Shown here one piece after another: positions 23,730-32,210 of a stretch of DNA of 41,778 bases (positions are counted from its first letter, which is position 1; each line of letters opens with the position of its first letter). Location of the stretch: positions 1-41,778 of the forward strand of contig JAHHRX010000017.1 of the NCBI GenBank assembly GCA_020025545.1. The letters run 5' to 3'. The translations under genes and the position numbers were made by a program. This stretch comes from Oscillospiraceae bacterium (GTDB lineage: Bacteria > Bacillota > Clostridia > Oscillospirales > Oscillospiraceae). The notes beneath the pieces were generated by a model. That model was not told the DNA's origin, did no database searches, and worked only from the letters and a program-made list of their open reading frames with translations.

Positions 23730-26180
23730 CTATTCTTCATTCCCATTGACATCGATAAAGGCGCTCACGCCTTTGATTTCCCTGTCCTGCATACATTGCC
23801 GCAGCAAATATGCCAACAGCAGCCGCAATGTCCGGGTCATTCTGCACCGCAGGGTCAAACGGTATCGGAAATTGTAATTGATTTTCAGTACAACACAGGG
23901 AGCAGGCCCCAGCACCTGACAGTTTTCGCCGGCATAGGCTTTCTGCTTCAGGCAGTCATTGAGGCTGTCCCGAAATTTTGCGGCAGCGTGCAGAACCCTT
24001 GCCTCGTCCTGTCCCAGAAAGACCACGCAGCCCAGATCCCCGAAGGGAGGGTATTGCTGAATCCGCCGCATTTGAATTTCCAGCTGGTAGAAGCTGTCAT
24101 AGTCCTGCTGGGCAGCCAGTGTGATGACCTTATGCTCCGGGAGCATGGTCTGGATCACGGCAGTGCCCGGAGTATCTCCCCGGCCCGCTCGTCCCACCAC
24201 TTGGGTCAGCATATTAAAAGTAGTCTCCGCCGCCCGGTAAGAGTCACAATAAAGGCCGGAATCGGCATCCAGCACCCCAACCAGCGTCACATCCGGCAGA
24301 TTCAGCCCCTTTGCCACCATTTGCGTACCGATGAGTATCGGCACTTTTTTCTTTTGGAAATGCTCCAAAATCTTTTCGTGGGTATTGACGGCGCTGACCG
24401 TATCTGTGTCCATTCGGTCGATCTCCATACCCGGAAACAGCGTTTCCAGCTCCTGCTGCGCCTTCTGTGTTCCGATACCCACGGGCTTTAAGGGGCCGCC
24501 GCAGCGGGGGCACCGCTCCGGCGCCGGCTCTGAGTAACCGCAGTAGTGGCACATAAGCCGCCCATTGGCGCTGTGATAGGTGAGCTTGGCACTGCATCTG
24601 GGACATTCGGGAGCCTCCCGGCACTCGACACACACAAGGTATCGGCTGTTGCCTCGCCGATTCAGAAACAGAATTGCCTGTTTCTTTTTCGCCATATTCT
24701 CCCGAATGGCATCCTGCAGGGTGACGCTGTAAGGAAGGTCATTACCCTGCCTGACCTCTTGCCGCATATCCACAATTTGGACATTGGGCAGGCTGCGGCC
24801 GTTATACCGCTTTGTAAGCCTGTACAGTTGATAATCCCCATTTTGTGCGTGATACATACTTTCCACGCTGGGGGTGGCAGAGCCCAGAAGCACCAGCGCA
24901 TTTTCCTTAATGCCCCGCCAGAGCGCCACATCCCGTGCGCAGTATCTGGGGGAATTCTCGGATTGGTAGGTGTGTTCCTGCTCTTCATCCATGATGATAA
25001 GCCCCAGACGGGGGCAGGGCGCAAACACCGCACTGCGGGTGCCGATAACCACCTTTGCGTCTCCCGATTGGATTCGCTTCCATTGGTCATTGCGCTCTCC
25101 GGCAGAAAGGCTGCTGTGCTGAACGGCGACCTGATCGCCGAAATAGCCCGCCATAACCCCCAGCAACTGGGGCGTCAGGGCAATTTCCGGCACCAAAAGG
25201 ATAGCGCCTTCTCCCCGATCCAAGCAGTTCTGAATCAGTTTCAGATACACAGAGGTTTTTCCCGAACCGGTGACACCGTAAAGCAATGCCGCTCCGGGGG
25301 GATCCTTCTGCATCTGCATTTTGAGACCTTCATAGGCCGTGCGCTGTTCCTCGCTCAGAATCAGCGGGCCTTCCGGCACCTGCGGACGGATTTCGCTGCA
25401 TCGAAGCACGGGTCTGTCCAGCAATGTCAGATAGCCCAGCTTTTCCAGCCGCTTCACCGTGGCGATTCCTGCGCCGGTATAGTAGCAAAGTTCCTTGACC
25501 GAAACGCTGCCGATGCTGCAAAGGGTCATAAGCACCGAGCGCTGCATAGCGGCAGATTTTGGTCTGTGGGATGCAAATTCCATAGCCTCTTCCGAAGAAG
25601 CGGTGAGAACTGCAATCTTTTCTGTTTTATCGTTGGTTTGCCGAAGAAAGCTTGTCTGCCCGCTGATCCATTTTTTTCGCAGCAGGTACACAAGCGCCGC
25701 CTGGAGATCATTCTCCTCCGCCACTGCATTTCTGAGGGCAGATTCCTTGGCCTCTCCCCCCAAATCCTCCAACAATTTGAGAACCTTCACGGCATCCCTC
25801 TGTCTGACGGTTTTTTCCTGCCAGCTCCGATCCTCGGTCAGAGAAAAGGTGTTTCTTTCCTTGAACCATAGGCCGGCAGGCAGCATGGCACGGGCCGCAT
25901 CGTAAAAGGTGCAGAAATACCGCTCCCGCATAAATGCAGCAAGGCGCAGCATGGTTTCGCTGAGCAGGGGTGCCTCATCAAGGCATCGCTCAACGGCCTT
26001 CAGTCCTGCACCGTCACCTTCCTCTACGGAAAGCACGATTCCCTCCGTACGGCGGTTGCCCCGGCCGAAAGGCACCTGCACTCTGGTGCCGACAGCCGGA
26101 CACATCCCCTCCGGGATGCAGTAAGAGTAAGGCTTGTCAATGGCAAAAGTAGCCGCAGAAACAGCAATTTTTGCAATCAT
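23730..26180 (-). CDS. priA: Primosomal protein N', replication restart helicase PriA
   Basis: This is a 3'-to-5' superfamily 2 helicase that recognises stalled forks and reloads the replisome. The N-terminal 3' DNA-binding domain is followed by a long winged-helix linker, Walker A GVTGSGKT (302-309), DEEQEH (398-403), and helicase motifs QAILFLNRRG and QVVGRAGRGDTPG. A zinc-binding insertion carries eight cysteines in CxxC pairs (CVECREAPECPRC, CHYC, CPRC; about 540-590). At 816 residues it is full length. It lies between rpoZ and def. Confidence 0.97.
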   Translation of the reverse strand: MIAKIAVSAATFAIDKPYSYCIPEGMCPAVGTRVQVPFGRGNRRTEGIVLSVEEGDGAGLKAVERCLDEAPLLSETMLRLAAFMRERYFCTFYDAARAMLPAGLWFKERNTFSLTEDRSWQEKTVRQRDAVKVLKLLEDLGGEAKESALRNAVAEENDLQAALVYLLRKKWISGQTSFLRQTNDKTEKIAVLTASSEEAMEFASHRPKSAAMQRSVLMTLCSIGSVSVKELCYYTGAGIATVKRLEKLGYLTLLDRPVLRCSEIRPQVPEGPLILSEEQRTAYEGLKMQMQKDPPGAALLYGVTGSGKTSVYLKLIQNCLDRGEGAILLVPEIALTPQLLGVMAGYFGDQVAVQHSSLSAGERNDQWKRIQSGDAKVVIGTRSAVFAPCPRLGLIIMDEEQEHTYQSENSPRYCARDVALWRGIKENALVLLGSATPSVESMYHAQNGDYQLYRLTKRYNGRSLPNVQIVDMRQEVRQGNDLPYSVTLQDAIRENMAKKKQAILFLNRRGNSRYLVCVECREAPECPRCSAKLTYHSANGRLMCHYCGYSEPAPERCPRCGGPLKPVGIGTQKAQQELETLFPGMEIDRMDTDTVSAVNTHEKILEHFQKKKVPILIGTQMVAKGLNLPDVTLVGVLDADSGLYCDSYRAAETTFNMLTQVVGRAGRGDTPGTAVIQTMLPEHKVITLAAQQDYDSFYQLEIQMRRIQQYPPFGDLGCVVFLGQDEARVLHAAAKFRDSLNDCLKQKAYAGENCQVLGPAPCVVLKINYNFRYRLTLRCRMTRTLRLLLAYLLRQCMQDREIKGVSAFIDVNGNEE

Positions 26181-26199
26181 TCAGCCTTACCTCCTGCAA

Positions 26200-26406
26200 T
26201 CATTTCATATACTCATCCTTGAGGCTGGCGCTCAGTTCACCGTCAGCCACTTCCTGAATCGCCAGAGTTACGGGCTTTTCGGGCAGATCCTCGTTAAATT
26301 CTTCCGCCTCTTCGGCAATCTGGCGTGCCCGGTGAGCAACCACATTCACCAGAAGATAACGGCTGTCTACATGTTCCAAAAGTTCAGATACAGGTGGGTA
26401 AAGCAT
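26200..26406 (-). CDS. rpoZ: RNA polymerase omega subunit
   Basis: This is the small omega subunit, which chaperones beta' into RNA polymerase. The N-terminal helix block LLEHVDSRYLLVNVVAHRAR and the AIQEVADGEL region are typical, and the 68-residue length is normal. It lies directly after gmk, the usual order in Firmicutes and Proteobacteria. No other reading fits the frame. Confidence 0.95.
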   Translation of the reverse strand: MLYPPVSELLEHVDSRYLLVNVVAHRARQIAEEAEEFNEDLPEKPVTLAIQEVADGELSASLKDEYMK

Positions 26407-26421
26407 AATATTGTTCCTCCA

Positions 26422-26985
26422 TTATTCCATATCCGCCTTTGCGGCGATGATATGTAAAATTCTATCGGCGCATTCCTGCACCGTGTCATTGACCACGACA
26501 AAATCGTAGCGGTCCTGCTGTTCCATTTCCCATTTGGCTCGTTCCAGCCGCATGGTGATCTGCTCCAGGGAAGTGTCACCTCTGCCCCAGAGTCTGCGCT
26601 CCAGTTCCTCCTGAGAGGGAGGAACAATAAAAATCAAGGTGGCATCCGGCCGCTTTTCCTTCACAGCAAAAGCGCCGTAGGGTTCTATATCCAAAATCAC
26701 ATCGCCATCCCGGAGTTTTTCCTCCAACTGGGCAATCGGCGTACCATACATGGCCTTGTTGTGTTCGTTATATTCCAGGAATTCTCCTTTTGCAATCATT
26801 TCGTTAAATTGCTCTGCATTCACAAAGTAATACTCCACACCGTCGGTTTCTCCGGGTCTGGGAGGCCGTGTTGTGGCAGATACCGAAAAACGCAGCTGTT
26901 TGTCAGACTCCATGACTTTTTGCAGCACCGTACTTTTCCCAACACCGGATGCACCGGAAACAATAAAGAGATTTCCTTTTCTCAT
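26422..26985 (-). CDS. gmk: Guanylate kinase
   Basis: This enzyme phosphorylates GMP/dGMP to GDP/dGDP. The P-loop is SGASGVGKST (10-19), and the GMP-binding block has RPPRPGETDGVEYYFV and the EYNEHNKAMYGTP segment. The start is ATG 26985 with GGAGG 7 nt upstream; it overlaps the remA stop as ATGA. The length is 187. A longer upstream reading overlaps remA and lacks a ribosome-binding site. Confidence 0.97.
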   Translation of the reverse strand: MRKGNLFIVSGASGVGKSTVLQKVMESDKQLRFSVSATTRPPRPGETDGVEYYFVNAEQFNEMIAKGEFLEYNEHNKAMYGTPIAQLEEKLRDGDVILDIEPYGAFAVKEKRPDATLIFIVPPSQEELERRLWGRGDTSLEQITMRLERAKWEMEQQDRYDFVVVNDTVQECADRILHIIAAKADME

Positions 26986-27245
26986 GTTTCTTCCTCCACT
27001 TCCTCTTCCTGTTTTCCTGTCCACCGTGCGGAAATGGTTTCCGGCGAGAGGGCAGAGAGTATGACATGATCCGTATCCATGAGGATCACCGTCTTGGTCT
27101 TGTGACCGTAGGACGCATCAATCAGCATTCCCCGATCTCTCGCCTCTTGAATCAGCCGCTTGATCGGCGCAGATTCCGGCGTTACCACAGCCAGCAGCCG
27201 TGATGCTGCGATTAAACTGCCAAATCCGATATTGATCAGCTTCAT
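26982..27245 (-). CDS. remA: RemA-family DNA-binding regulator (DUF370)
   Basis: This is an 87-residue protein of the RemA/DUF370 family. In Bacillus subtilis RemA is an oligomeric DNA-binding activator of matrix and osmoprotection genes. The block MKLINIGFGSLIAASRLLAV is highly diagnostic, and an acidic tail (EEEVEEE) ends the protein. In this lineage yicC-remA-gmk-rpoZ is a conserved run. Its targets here are unknown. Confidence 0.95.
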   Translation of the reverse strand: MKLINIGFGSLIAASRLLAVVTPESAPIKRLIQEARDRGMLIDASYGHKTKTVILMDTDHVILSALSPETISARWTGKQEEEVEEET

Positions 27246-27255
27246 GGCCAGCTCC

Positions 27256-28140
27256 TTACTCGATGTTCTGTGTCTGTTCCCGAATCTTTTCCAATTCTGC
27301 CTTGATTTCCACTACGACCCGTGCCAACCGTACATCGCTGCACTTGGAGCCGATGGTATTGGCCTCACGGTTCATTTCCTGAAGCAAAAAGTCCAGCTTT
27401 CTTCCCACGGCACCGCCGTCGGAGAGCATGGTATTCATCTGCTGCAAATGGCTGCGCAGCCGGACGGTTTCCTCGTCCACCGCTACTTTGTCCGCAAAGA
27501 TGGCCGCCTCGGTGAGGATACGGCTTTCGTCAATATTGGAAGATGCCAGCACTTCCTTAATTTTAGCCTCCAGTCTTGCCCGATAATCTGCAACAGTCTG
27601 GGGACTTCCCTGCTCCACCTGCTCTACCAGAGAGAGGATTGTCTCCCCCCGACTGCGCAGGTCAGCAGCCATGGCAGCGCCCTCCGTGCACCGCATGGCA
27701 TCATAGCCGGCAATCGCCTGCTCCACCACGCTCATCAGATCCTTAAGGAGCTGCTCCTCGTCCAGCCGGGGCTTTTCCACCGTGAAGATATCAGGAAGCT
27801 TTGCAATCGTAGAAACGCTGATATCGTCCTTTACGCCGAACTCGTCCACCATCCGGTGCATGGCTTCAAGGTATCCTTCCAGCACAGCCTGATTTAAGGT
27901 GACGGAGGTATCGGCATCTGTTTCAGACTTGAGAGAAATGTAAACATCTACTTTGCCTCTGGATACCGCAGCTTTTACTGCCTGCTTCACCGCATCCTCC
28001 GCAAAGGAGAGGATTCTGGGCAGCTTCACGGTGCAGTCCAGATACCGGTTGTTTACAGAGCGAAGCTCTGCTGTAAACTCTCTTCCATTGACTGTGGCAA
28101 CGGCCCGGCCGTAGCCGGTCATACTTTTAATCAAGGTCAT
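27256..28140 (-). CDS. yicC: YicC/YloC family endoribonuclease
   Basis: This 294-residue protein belongs to the YicC/YloC family, recently described as endoribonucleases acting on RNA. The N-terminal block SMTGYGRAVATVNGREFTAE with LRSVNNRYLDCTVKLPR is diagnostic. The C-terminal DUF1732 region contains RSHLQQMNTMLSDGGAVGRK and LDFLLQEMNREANTIGSKC. The ATG at 28140 overlaps the preceding gene by 14 nt. It lies upstream of remA. Confidence 0.95.
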   Translation of the reverse strand: MTLIKSMTGYGRAVATVNGREFTAELRSVNNRYLDCTVKLPRILSFAEDAVKQAVKAAVSRGKVDVYISLKSETDADTSVTLNQAVLEGYLEAMHRMVDEFGVKDDISVSTIAKLPDIFTVEKPRLDEEQLLKDLMSVVEQAIAGYDAMRCTEGAAMAADLRSRGETILSLVEQVEQGSPQTVADYRARLEAKIKEVLASSNIDESRILTEAAIFADKVAVDEETVRLRSHLQQMNTMLSDGGAVGRKLDFLLQEMNREANTIGSKCSDVRLARVVVEIKAELEKIREQTQNIE

Positions 28141-28576
28141 TATCCCTTTCTCTATGGGATTCGGGAATCATATCCCCGAAGCGTCCCGTAATGATATATG
28201 TTGTCTTTTGTTTTCGGGCAATTTTGCGGTCATAGAGGATGCTGAGGCACAGCCCCAGCAGGAATCCGCCGCAGCCCGGAAGTGTTCCCTGCTGCCAGAT
28301 CGCTTCCCCCAGAAAATACCCGGCGAAAAACAGCACCAGCGGCATGAGGTACAGCACTGCCGCAGCCATCAGCACAGGGGCCGTTTCCGATCGGATGATC
28401 ACCAATTCCCCGGCTTGGGCATTTATGGGATTTTCTGCCCGGAACACCATCGTTTCCTTTGCTGCACCGCAGCCGGAGCACTTATGGCAGTCCCCGGAGC
28501 AGGCACTTTCCCGGATGCGAACCACTTCGGCCGCTCCATCCGGAAAGAGCCTCCGAATTTTTACCAATTGCTCCAT
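28127..28576 (-). CDS. RseC/SoxR-reducing-system family membrane protein
   Basis: This 149-residue protein of the RseC/MucC family has an N-terminal four-cysteine cluster (C26, C30, C33, C36) compatible with an iron-sulfur or metal site. About 20 residues of beta-type sequence follow, then two hydrophobic segments (about 68-88 and 97-113) and a basic cytosolic end. RseC-type proteins work with Rnf/Rsx electron transport in Proteobacteria; their role in Clostridia is not established. It is embedded between cdaR and yicC, overlapping yicC by 14 nt. Confidence 0.85.
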   Translation of the reverse strand: MEQLVKIRRLFPDGAAEVVRIRESACSGDCHKCSGCGAAKETMVFRAENPINAQAGELVIIRSETAPVLMAAAVLYLMPLVLFFAGYFLGEAIWQQGTLPGCGGFLLGLCLSILYDRKIARKQKTTYIITGRFGDMIPESHRERDNDLD

Positions 28577-28588
28577 GGACAGCGCACC

Positions 28589-29815
28589 TTATTTACCGGT
28601 AAGGTTAGCGTTCACATCATAGGTGCCCACAACGCCCACGTACTCTGCATATTCCGGCGGGATCACCACCAAAGCCCGATAGGAAGCAGCGCCTGCCTCC
28701 GCGCCGGTGAAGTCCACCTTGATTCGGAGCTGTTCGGCAGTCATGGCATCCAGCATCTCTTTCGGCCCGCGAACACGAATAACCTTTTCCGCATTGATGA
28801 TGGACGCCGTCAGACCATCGGGCACATTTACCGGCTGAATGTTCGTCACGGTAAATTCCCGCAGCTCCAAATCGGGAAGCTTAATGGTAACGGTGACCTT
28901 ATGCTTTTCAGAAAGGTTGGTCACGCCCTCAGGAACCTCGATGTTGTAAATCTCATGGAAATCGGACGTCAGTTCTCCCAGCCTGATTTCCCCAATCACC
29001 AGTTCGTCAAGCTTCTCAAGCACCTGCTCGCTTCCGGAAACCCGGATTGTGGAGGTATCCATGATAATCTGACAGTCTTCCCCCTGGATGCCGCCGCCGT
29101 CAATGATATTGACTTTCACCGGAATATCCTTCCAGCGCTGTATCTTCAGAGTGTAGCGGATTTCGTCGGTATTTGCCTTGATCTGGTTGGACTCCACAGG
29201 ATTACCGTCCTTGTCGCAGAAAGTATAGGCAAAGGCTTCGCTGATCGTCTCTGTCCTGTCATCCAGATTCACCTGAATCCGTGCCTTGTCGATCCGGTCA
29301 ATAATGGCTGCAGGGCCTGTGACTGCGATCTTGGGGAAGTCCAGAGTTGCATTTTCTTTAAAGGCAATGAACTGCTCCGGCACAGAGCCGGAATAAGCCA
29401 CTTCCACATCCACTTCCTTATATTTCCACTCTGCAAATGTAAGCTGGATCTGCTGCGGAGTCTGGTTGATGATTTCAATGGAATTAGTGGGAACATCTCC
29501 GGGGTACATGATGGTATAGTTGACCTTCTGCTCACCGGAACTGTAGATCTTGGAAAGATCCGCCAGTATAGTGATGTTGGATTCATCCAGCTTGTTCACA
29601 TCGGTACGGTTTCCGGAAAGCTTCAAAGTTACCGTAGGAATCTTATCCGAGGTAATCATCAGACCGCGCTCCATCAGGATTTCTTCGTTCTCAAAAACCA
29701 CCGGGATATTATAGAAAGTGCCCTCAAATGCGGGATTTTCAACCGTAACCACATACATCCACAGGCCCAAGGAACACAGAAGCGCCAGAATGGCATAAAC
29801 TACTTTTCTTTTCAT
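28589..29815 (-). CDS. cdaR: YbbR-domain regulator of CdaA (CdaR)
   Basis: This protein is anchored by one N-terminal membrane segment (residues 5-22) and carries a chain of extracytoplasmic YbbR repeats (four by rough inspection). CdaR binds and modulates the diadenylate cyclase CdaA. At 408 residues it is a usual size. The ATG overlaps the cdaA stop (ATGA), so the two are translationally coupled. No glmM is adjacent, unlike in Bacilli, where cdaA-cdaR-glmM is the rule. Confidence 0.94.
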   Translation of the reverse strand: MKRKVVYAILALLCSLGLWMYVVTVENPAFEGTFYNIPVVFENEEILMERGLMITSDKIPTVTLKLSGNRTDVNKLDESNITILADLSKIYSSGEQKVNYTIMYPGDVPTNSIEIINQTPQQIQLTFAEWKYKEVDVEVAYSGSVPEQFIAFKENATLDFPKIAVTGPAAIIDRIDKARIQVNLDDRTETISEAFAYTFCDKDGNPVESNQIKANTDEIRYTLKIQRWKDIPVKVNIIDGGGIQGEDCQIIMDTSTIRVSGSEQVLEKLDELVIGEIRLGELTSDFHEIYNIEVPEGVTNLSEKHKVTVTIKLPDLELREFTVTNIQPVNVPDGLTASIINAEKVIRVRGPKEMLDAMTAEQLRIKVDFTGAEAGAASYRALVVIPPEYAEYVGVVGTYDVNANLTGK

Positions 29816-30672
29816 TCCTCGTCTTCCTTTCCCTTCTTCTGAAGCTTCTGCTTCAGGCGAACCACCAGATTATCACTTTTCTGGGTTTCCTCCGGACAAA
29901 GCTCATTGCAAAGCAGGCGTTCCAGTGTCTGCGCAGCCAGATGCCGCTTCAGCATACCGCCAACCGCCACGGAAATGGTTCCTGTTTCCTCAGATACGAT
30001 AACAACCACCGCATCCGAAGCCTCACTCATGCCAACACCGGCACGGTGACGGGTACCCAGGTCTGCGCTCAGGCGGTCGCTGTCCGACAGGGGCAGTACG
30101 CAGCCGGCGGCGGCAATCCGCCCGTCCCGAATAATCATAGCGCCGTCATGAAGGGCAGCCATGGGGAAAAAAATGTTCCGAATCAGCTGTTCGGACACCT
30201 GACCGTCGATTTTTGTGCCGGTCTTAAAGTATTCATCCAGCCGGTTTTCCCGCGCAAACACAATGAGCGCGCCAACACGCTTGCGGCTCATAACCTCGCA
30301 GGCCATAACCGTCTGGGAAATGACCGGTGCCATTTCCTGACTGGGCTTTTCGCCGCCGAACAGCTTCTTCAGCTTTACATTGCCAAGGTGATCCAGCATC
30401 CGCCGCAGCTCCGGCTGGAACAGCACCACCAACGCAATAAGTCCGACACGCAGGAACTGGTCAAATATGAAGCTAAGGGTGTACAGCTCTAAAATTTTTG
30501 TGACCCATGCCAAAAAAATAATTGTCAAAATGGCTTTTGCAACCCGGTTCGTACCGGTAGTGCGAATCAAAGGGAAAAGCCGATAGAGCAAATATGCTAC
30601 AATTATAATATCCAGACAGTCTGACCAACGCATATTGGTAATTTGCTGAAAAAGCTCCTGAACTGAATCCAT
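29812..30672 (-). CDS. cdaA: Diadenylate cyclase CdaA
   Basis: This membrane enzyme condenses two ATP into cyclic di-AMP, which controls potassium/osmolyte uptake and envelope homeostasis. The N-terminus has about three membrane segments (residues 18-86), then the DAC domain with DGA (176-178) and RHR (208-210), the catalytic and ATP-binding signatures. The start ATG 30672 has GGAG at suitable spacing and gives 286 residues. It is the first gene of the 15-gene block, about 70 nt after a good promoter. Confidence 0.96.
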   Translation of the reverse strand: MDSVQELFQQITNMRWSDCLDIIIVAYLLYRLFPLIRTTGTNRVAKAILTIIFLAWVTKILELYTLSFIFDQFLRVGLIALVVLFQPELRRMLDHLGNVKLKKLFGGEKPSQEMAPVISQTVMACEVMSRKRVGALIVFARENRLDEYFKTGTKIDGQVSEQLIRNIFFPMAALHDGAMIIRDGRIAAAGCVLPLSDSDRLSADLGTRHRAGVGMSEASDAVVVIVSEETGTISVAVGGMLKRHLAAQTLERLLCNELCPEETQKSDNLVVRLKQKLQKKGKEDEE

Positions 30673-30749
30673 AGCTCCACTCCCACTCCGTTTTGTCCTT
30701 GCAGACTCCGCTTCCGTGAAGTCCGTATACAAAGGCTATTATCTGTACT

Positions 30750-30778
30750 ATTATAGCGGATTTGACTTGTGATAGCAA
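30750..30778 (-). promoter_or_regulatory. Sigma-A promoter of the cdaA-rsgA block
   Basis: On the minus strand TTGCTA (30778-30773), a 17-nt spacer and a perfect TATAAT (30755-30750) lie between the csd stop and cdaA. The predicted start is near 30743. No terminator is seen between csd and this promoter, so some readthrough from csd is possible. Confidence 0.85.
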
Positions 30779-30797
30779 TAGAATTTCATAAAAAATT

Positions 30798-31895
30798 TTA
30801 GAATACCCCCTGTAATTCCTCCAAAAACCGCTCAACCTGAGCAAAAGATGCATCCCGGCCAAAGCTTACACGCACCGTTCCCGTCTTTAGAGTCCCTGCG
30901 CTTTCATGGGCCAGCGGTGCACAGTGAAGCCCCGCCCGAAGAGCGATTCCCCGCTCTGCCAGCGCCCTCGCCGTTTCTTCGCAATCTCCCGCCGGAAGGA
31001 AAGAAACCGTTGCCGCCTGATGCTCCCCGGCAAAGACCCGAACTCCCATTTTCCGAAGTCCCTCCGCACAGCAGGCCATGGCTTCATGTTCTACCCGAAA
31101 GATTCGCTTTGTCCCCTCGCCGCAGATAAAGTCCATCGCCGCCCCCAGTCCGGCAATCCCCGGAACATTGGGTGTCCCCGCCTCTCCTATGTCCGGCAGG
31201 AAATCCGGCATGAACTGATTTTCGGACTCGCTTCCCGTTCCCCCCGCCGTCAGCGGCTTCGGAAGCCTCCCGCAAAGCAAAATTCCCGTGCCTTGCGGGC
31301 CCAGCAATCCCTTGTGCCCCGGTATCGCAATAAAATCCGCACCCAGTTTTTTCAGACTCACCGGCAGCACCCCCGCTGACTGCGCTGCATCCATGATAAA
31401 CGGAATCCCCCGCTTTCGGCACATATCGGCCATTTCCTCCACCGGCAGGATGTAGCCGAACACATTGGATACATGGGTAAATACAGCGGCATCTGCCCCA
31501 TGATTCAGCTGTTTTTCCCAGTTTTCCAGCATTTCATCCCAGCGAAACAGCTTCCTTCCGGCAACTGTCACCTTTGCTCCCAGAATGTGCAGCGGACGGG
31601 TCACCGCATTGTGTTCAAATCCGGTGATGACTACCCGGTCTCCGGGGGCTACCAGCGTTCGGATTGCCATATTAAGGCCAAAGGTGCATCCCGGTGTCAG
31701 TACTACCTGTTCAGGCATACAGTCAAACAGCTCCGCCGCTGTTTCCCGGCATCTGTACACCGTTTCCGCTGCTGCCATTGCGGTCGGGTACCCCCCTCTG
31801 CCGGGATTGCCACAGTTTTCCATGGCCCAAAGCATAGCCTTTTTCACGGACGGAGGCTTATACAGAGATGTTGCACCGTTATCCAGATAAATCAT
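30798..31895 (-). CDS. Class V aminotransferase / cysteine desulfurase-like enzyme
   Basis: This PLP enzyme of the class V fold resembles SufS/CsdA cysteine desulfurases, which mobilise sulfur (or selenium) from cysteine. It shows YLDNGATS at the N-terminus, H95 in EHNA, D169 and Q172, the PLP lysine K195 in GHKGLLGPQG, and a candidate catalytic cysteine C325 in RAGLHCAPLAH. At 365 residues it is shorter than SufS (about 400). Its ATG overlaps the stop of a DUF3343-type gene (ATGA). That pairing is known in Firmicutes and suggests a sulfur/selenium relay; no nif/isc/suf genes are adjacent. The substrate is uncertain. Confidence 0.9.
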   Translation of the reverse strand: MIYLDNGATSLYKPPSVKKAMLWAMENCGNPGRGGYPTAMAAAETVYRCRETAAELFDCMPEQVVLTPGCTFGLNMAIRTLVAPGDRVVITGFEHNAVTRPLHILGAKVTVAGRKLFRWDEMLENWEKQLNHGADAAVFTHVSNVFGYILPVEEMADMCRKRGIPFIMDAAQSAGVLPVSLKKLGADFIAIPGHKGLLGPQGTGILLCGRLPKPLTAGGTGSESENQFMPDFLPDIGEAGTPNVPGIAGLGAAMDFICGEGTKRIFRVEHEAMACCAEGLRKMGVRVFAGEHQAATVSFLPAGDCEETARALAERGIALRAGLHCAPLAHESAGTLKTGTVRVSFGRDASFAQVERFLEELQGVF

Positions 31896-32146
31896 AAAAT
31901 CTGCTCCTGTGCATCATCGTTTTCCAGAATGTAGATTTTCAGAAATGGCAGCTGATATTTCCGCAAAATTTCTACCGCATCTGCCCCATCATTTTCCCGA
32001 ATCCGCAGGCTGTAGCTGCACCCCCGCTCTGCCAATGCCTTGGGCGTGCGCTGTATGGCTGCCGTGATTCCCATTCGTCCCAGAAGTCTTTCCCCCCGCT
32101 GGGCAAACGTGATGGAACGAAATGTGATAAGCCAATCGTTTCTCAT
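31892..32146 (-). CDS. DUF3343 small protein (putative Se/S carrier-like)
   Basis: This 84-residue protein begins MRNDWLITFRSITFA and carries a single cysteine, C43, in ERGCSYSLRI, the position of the conserved Cys motif of the DUF3343 family, which has been proposed as a sulfur or selenium carrier. The start ATG 32146 has GGGAGGG nearby; reading further upstream adds residues with no ribosome-binding site. It overlaps the desulfurase gene by 4 nt, so a persulfide relay between the two is a reasonable inference, not shown. Confidence 0.82.
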   Translation of the reverse strand: MRNDWLITFRSITFAQRGERLLGRMGITAAIQRTPKALAERGCSYSLRIRENDGADAVEILRKYQLPFLKIYILENDDAQEQIL

Positions 32147-32151
32147 AAAAA

Positions 32152-32205
32152 TCCCTCCCGGCACAATTTATGCCGAAAACCGTCTGACGGTGCATCCGGG
32201 AGGGG
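32152..32205 (-). promoter_or_regulatory. Leader hairpin sequestering the DUF3343 Shine-Dalgarno
   Basis: On the minus strand CCCTCCCGG (32204-32196) pairs perfectly over 9 bp with CCGGGAGGG (32161-32153), which contains the Shine-Dalgarno of the DUF3343 gene. A small ACCG-loop-CGGT hairpin lies between. The first arm can also pair with CCGGAGGGG of the upstream ispF terminator with one bulge. The three stems are thus mutually exclusive. There is no obvious promoter in the 64 nt between terminator and ATG. Confidence 0.65.
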
Positions 32206-32210
32206 TGCGC

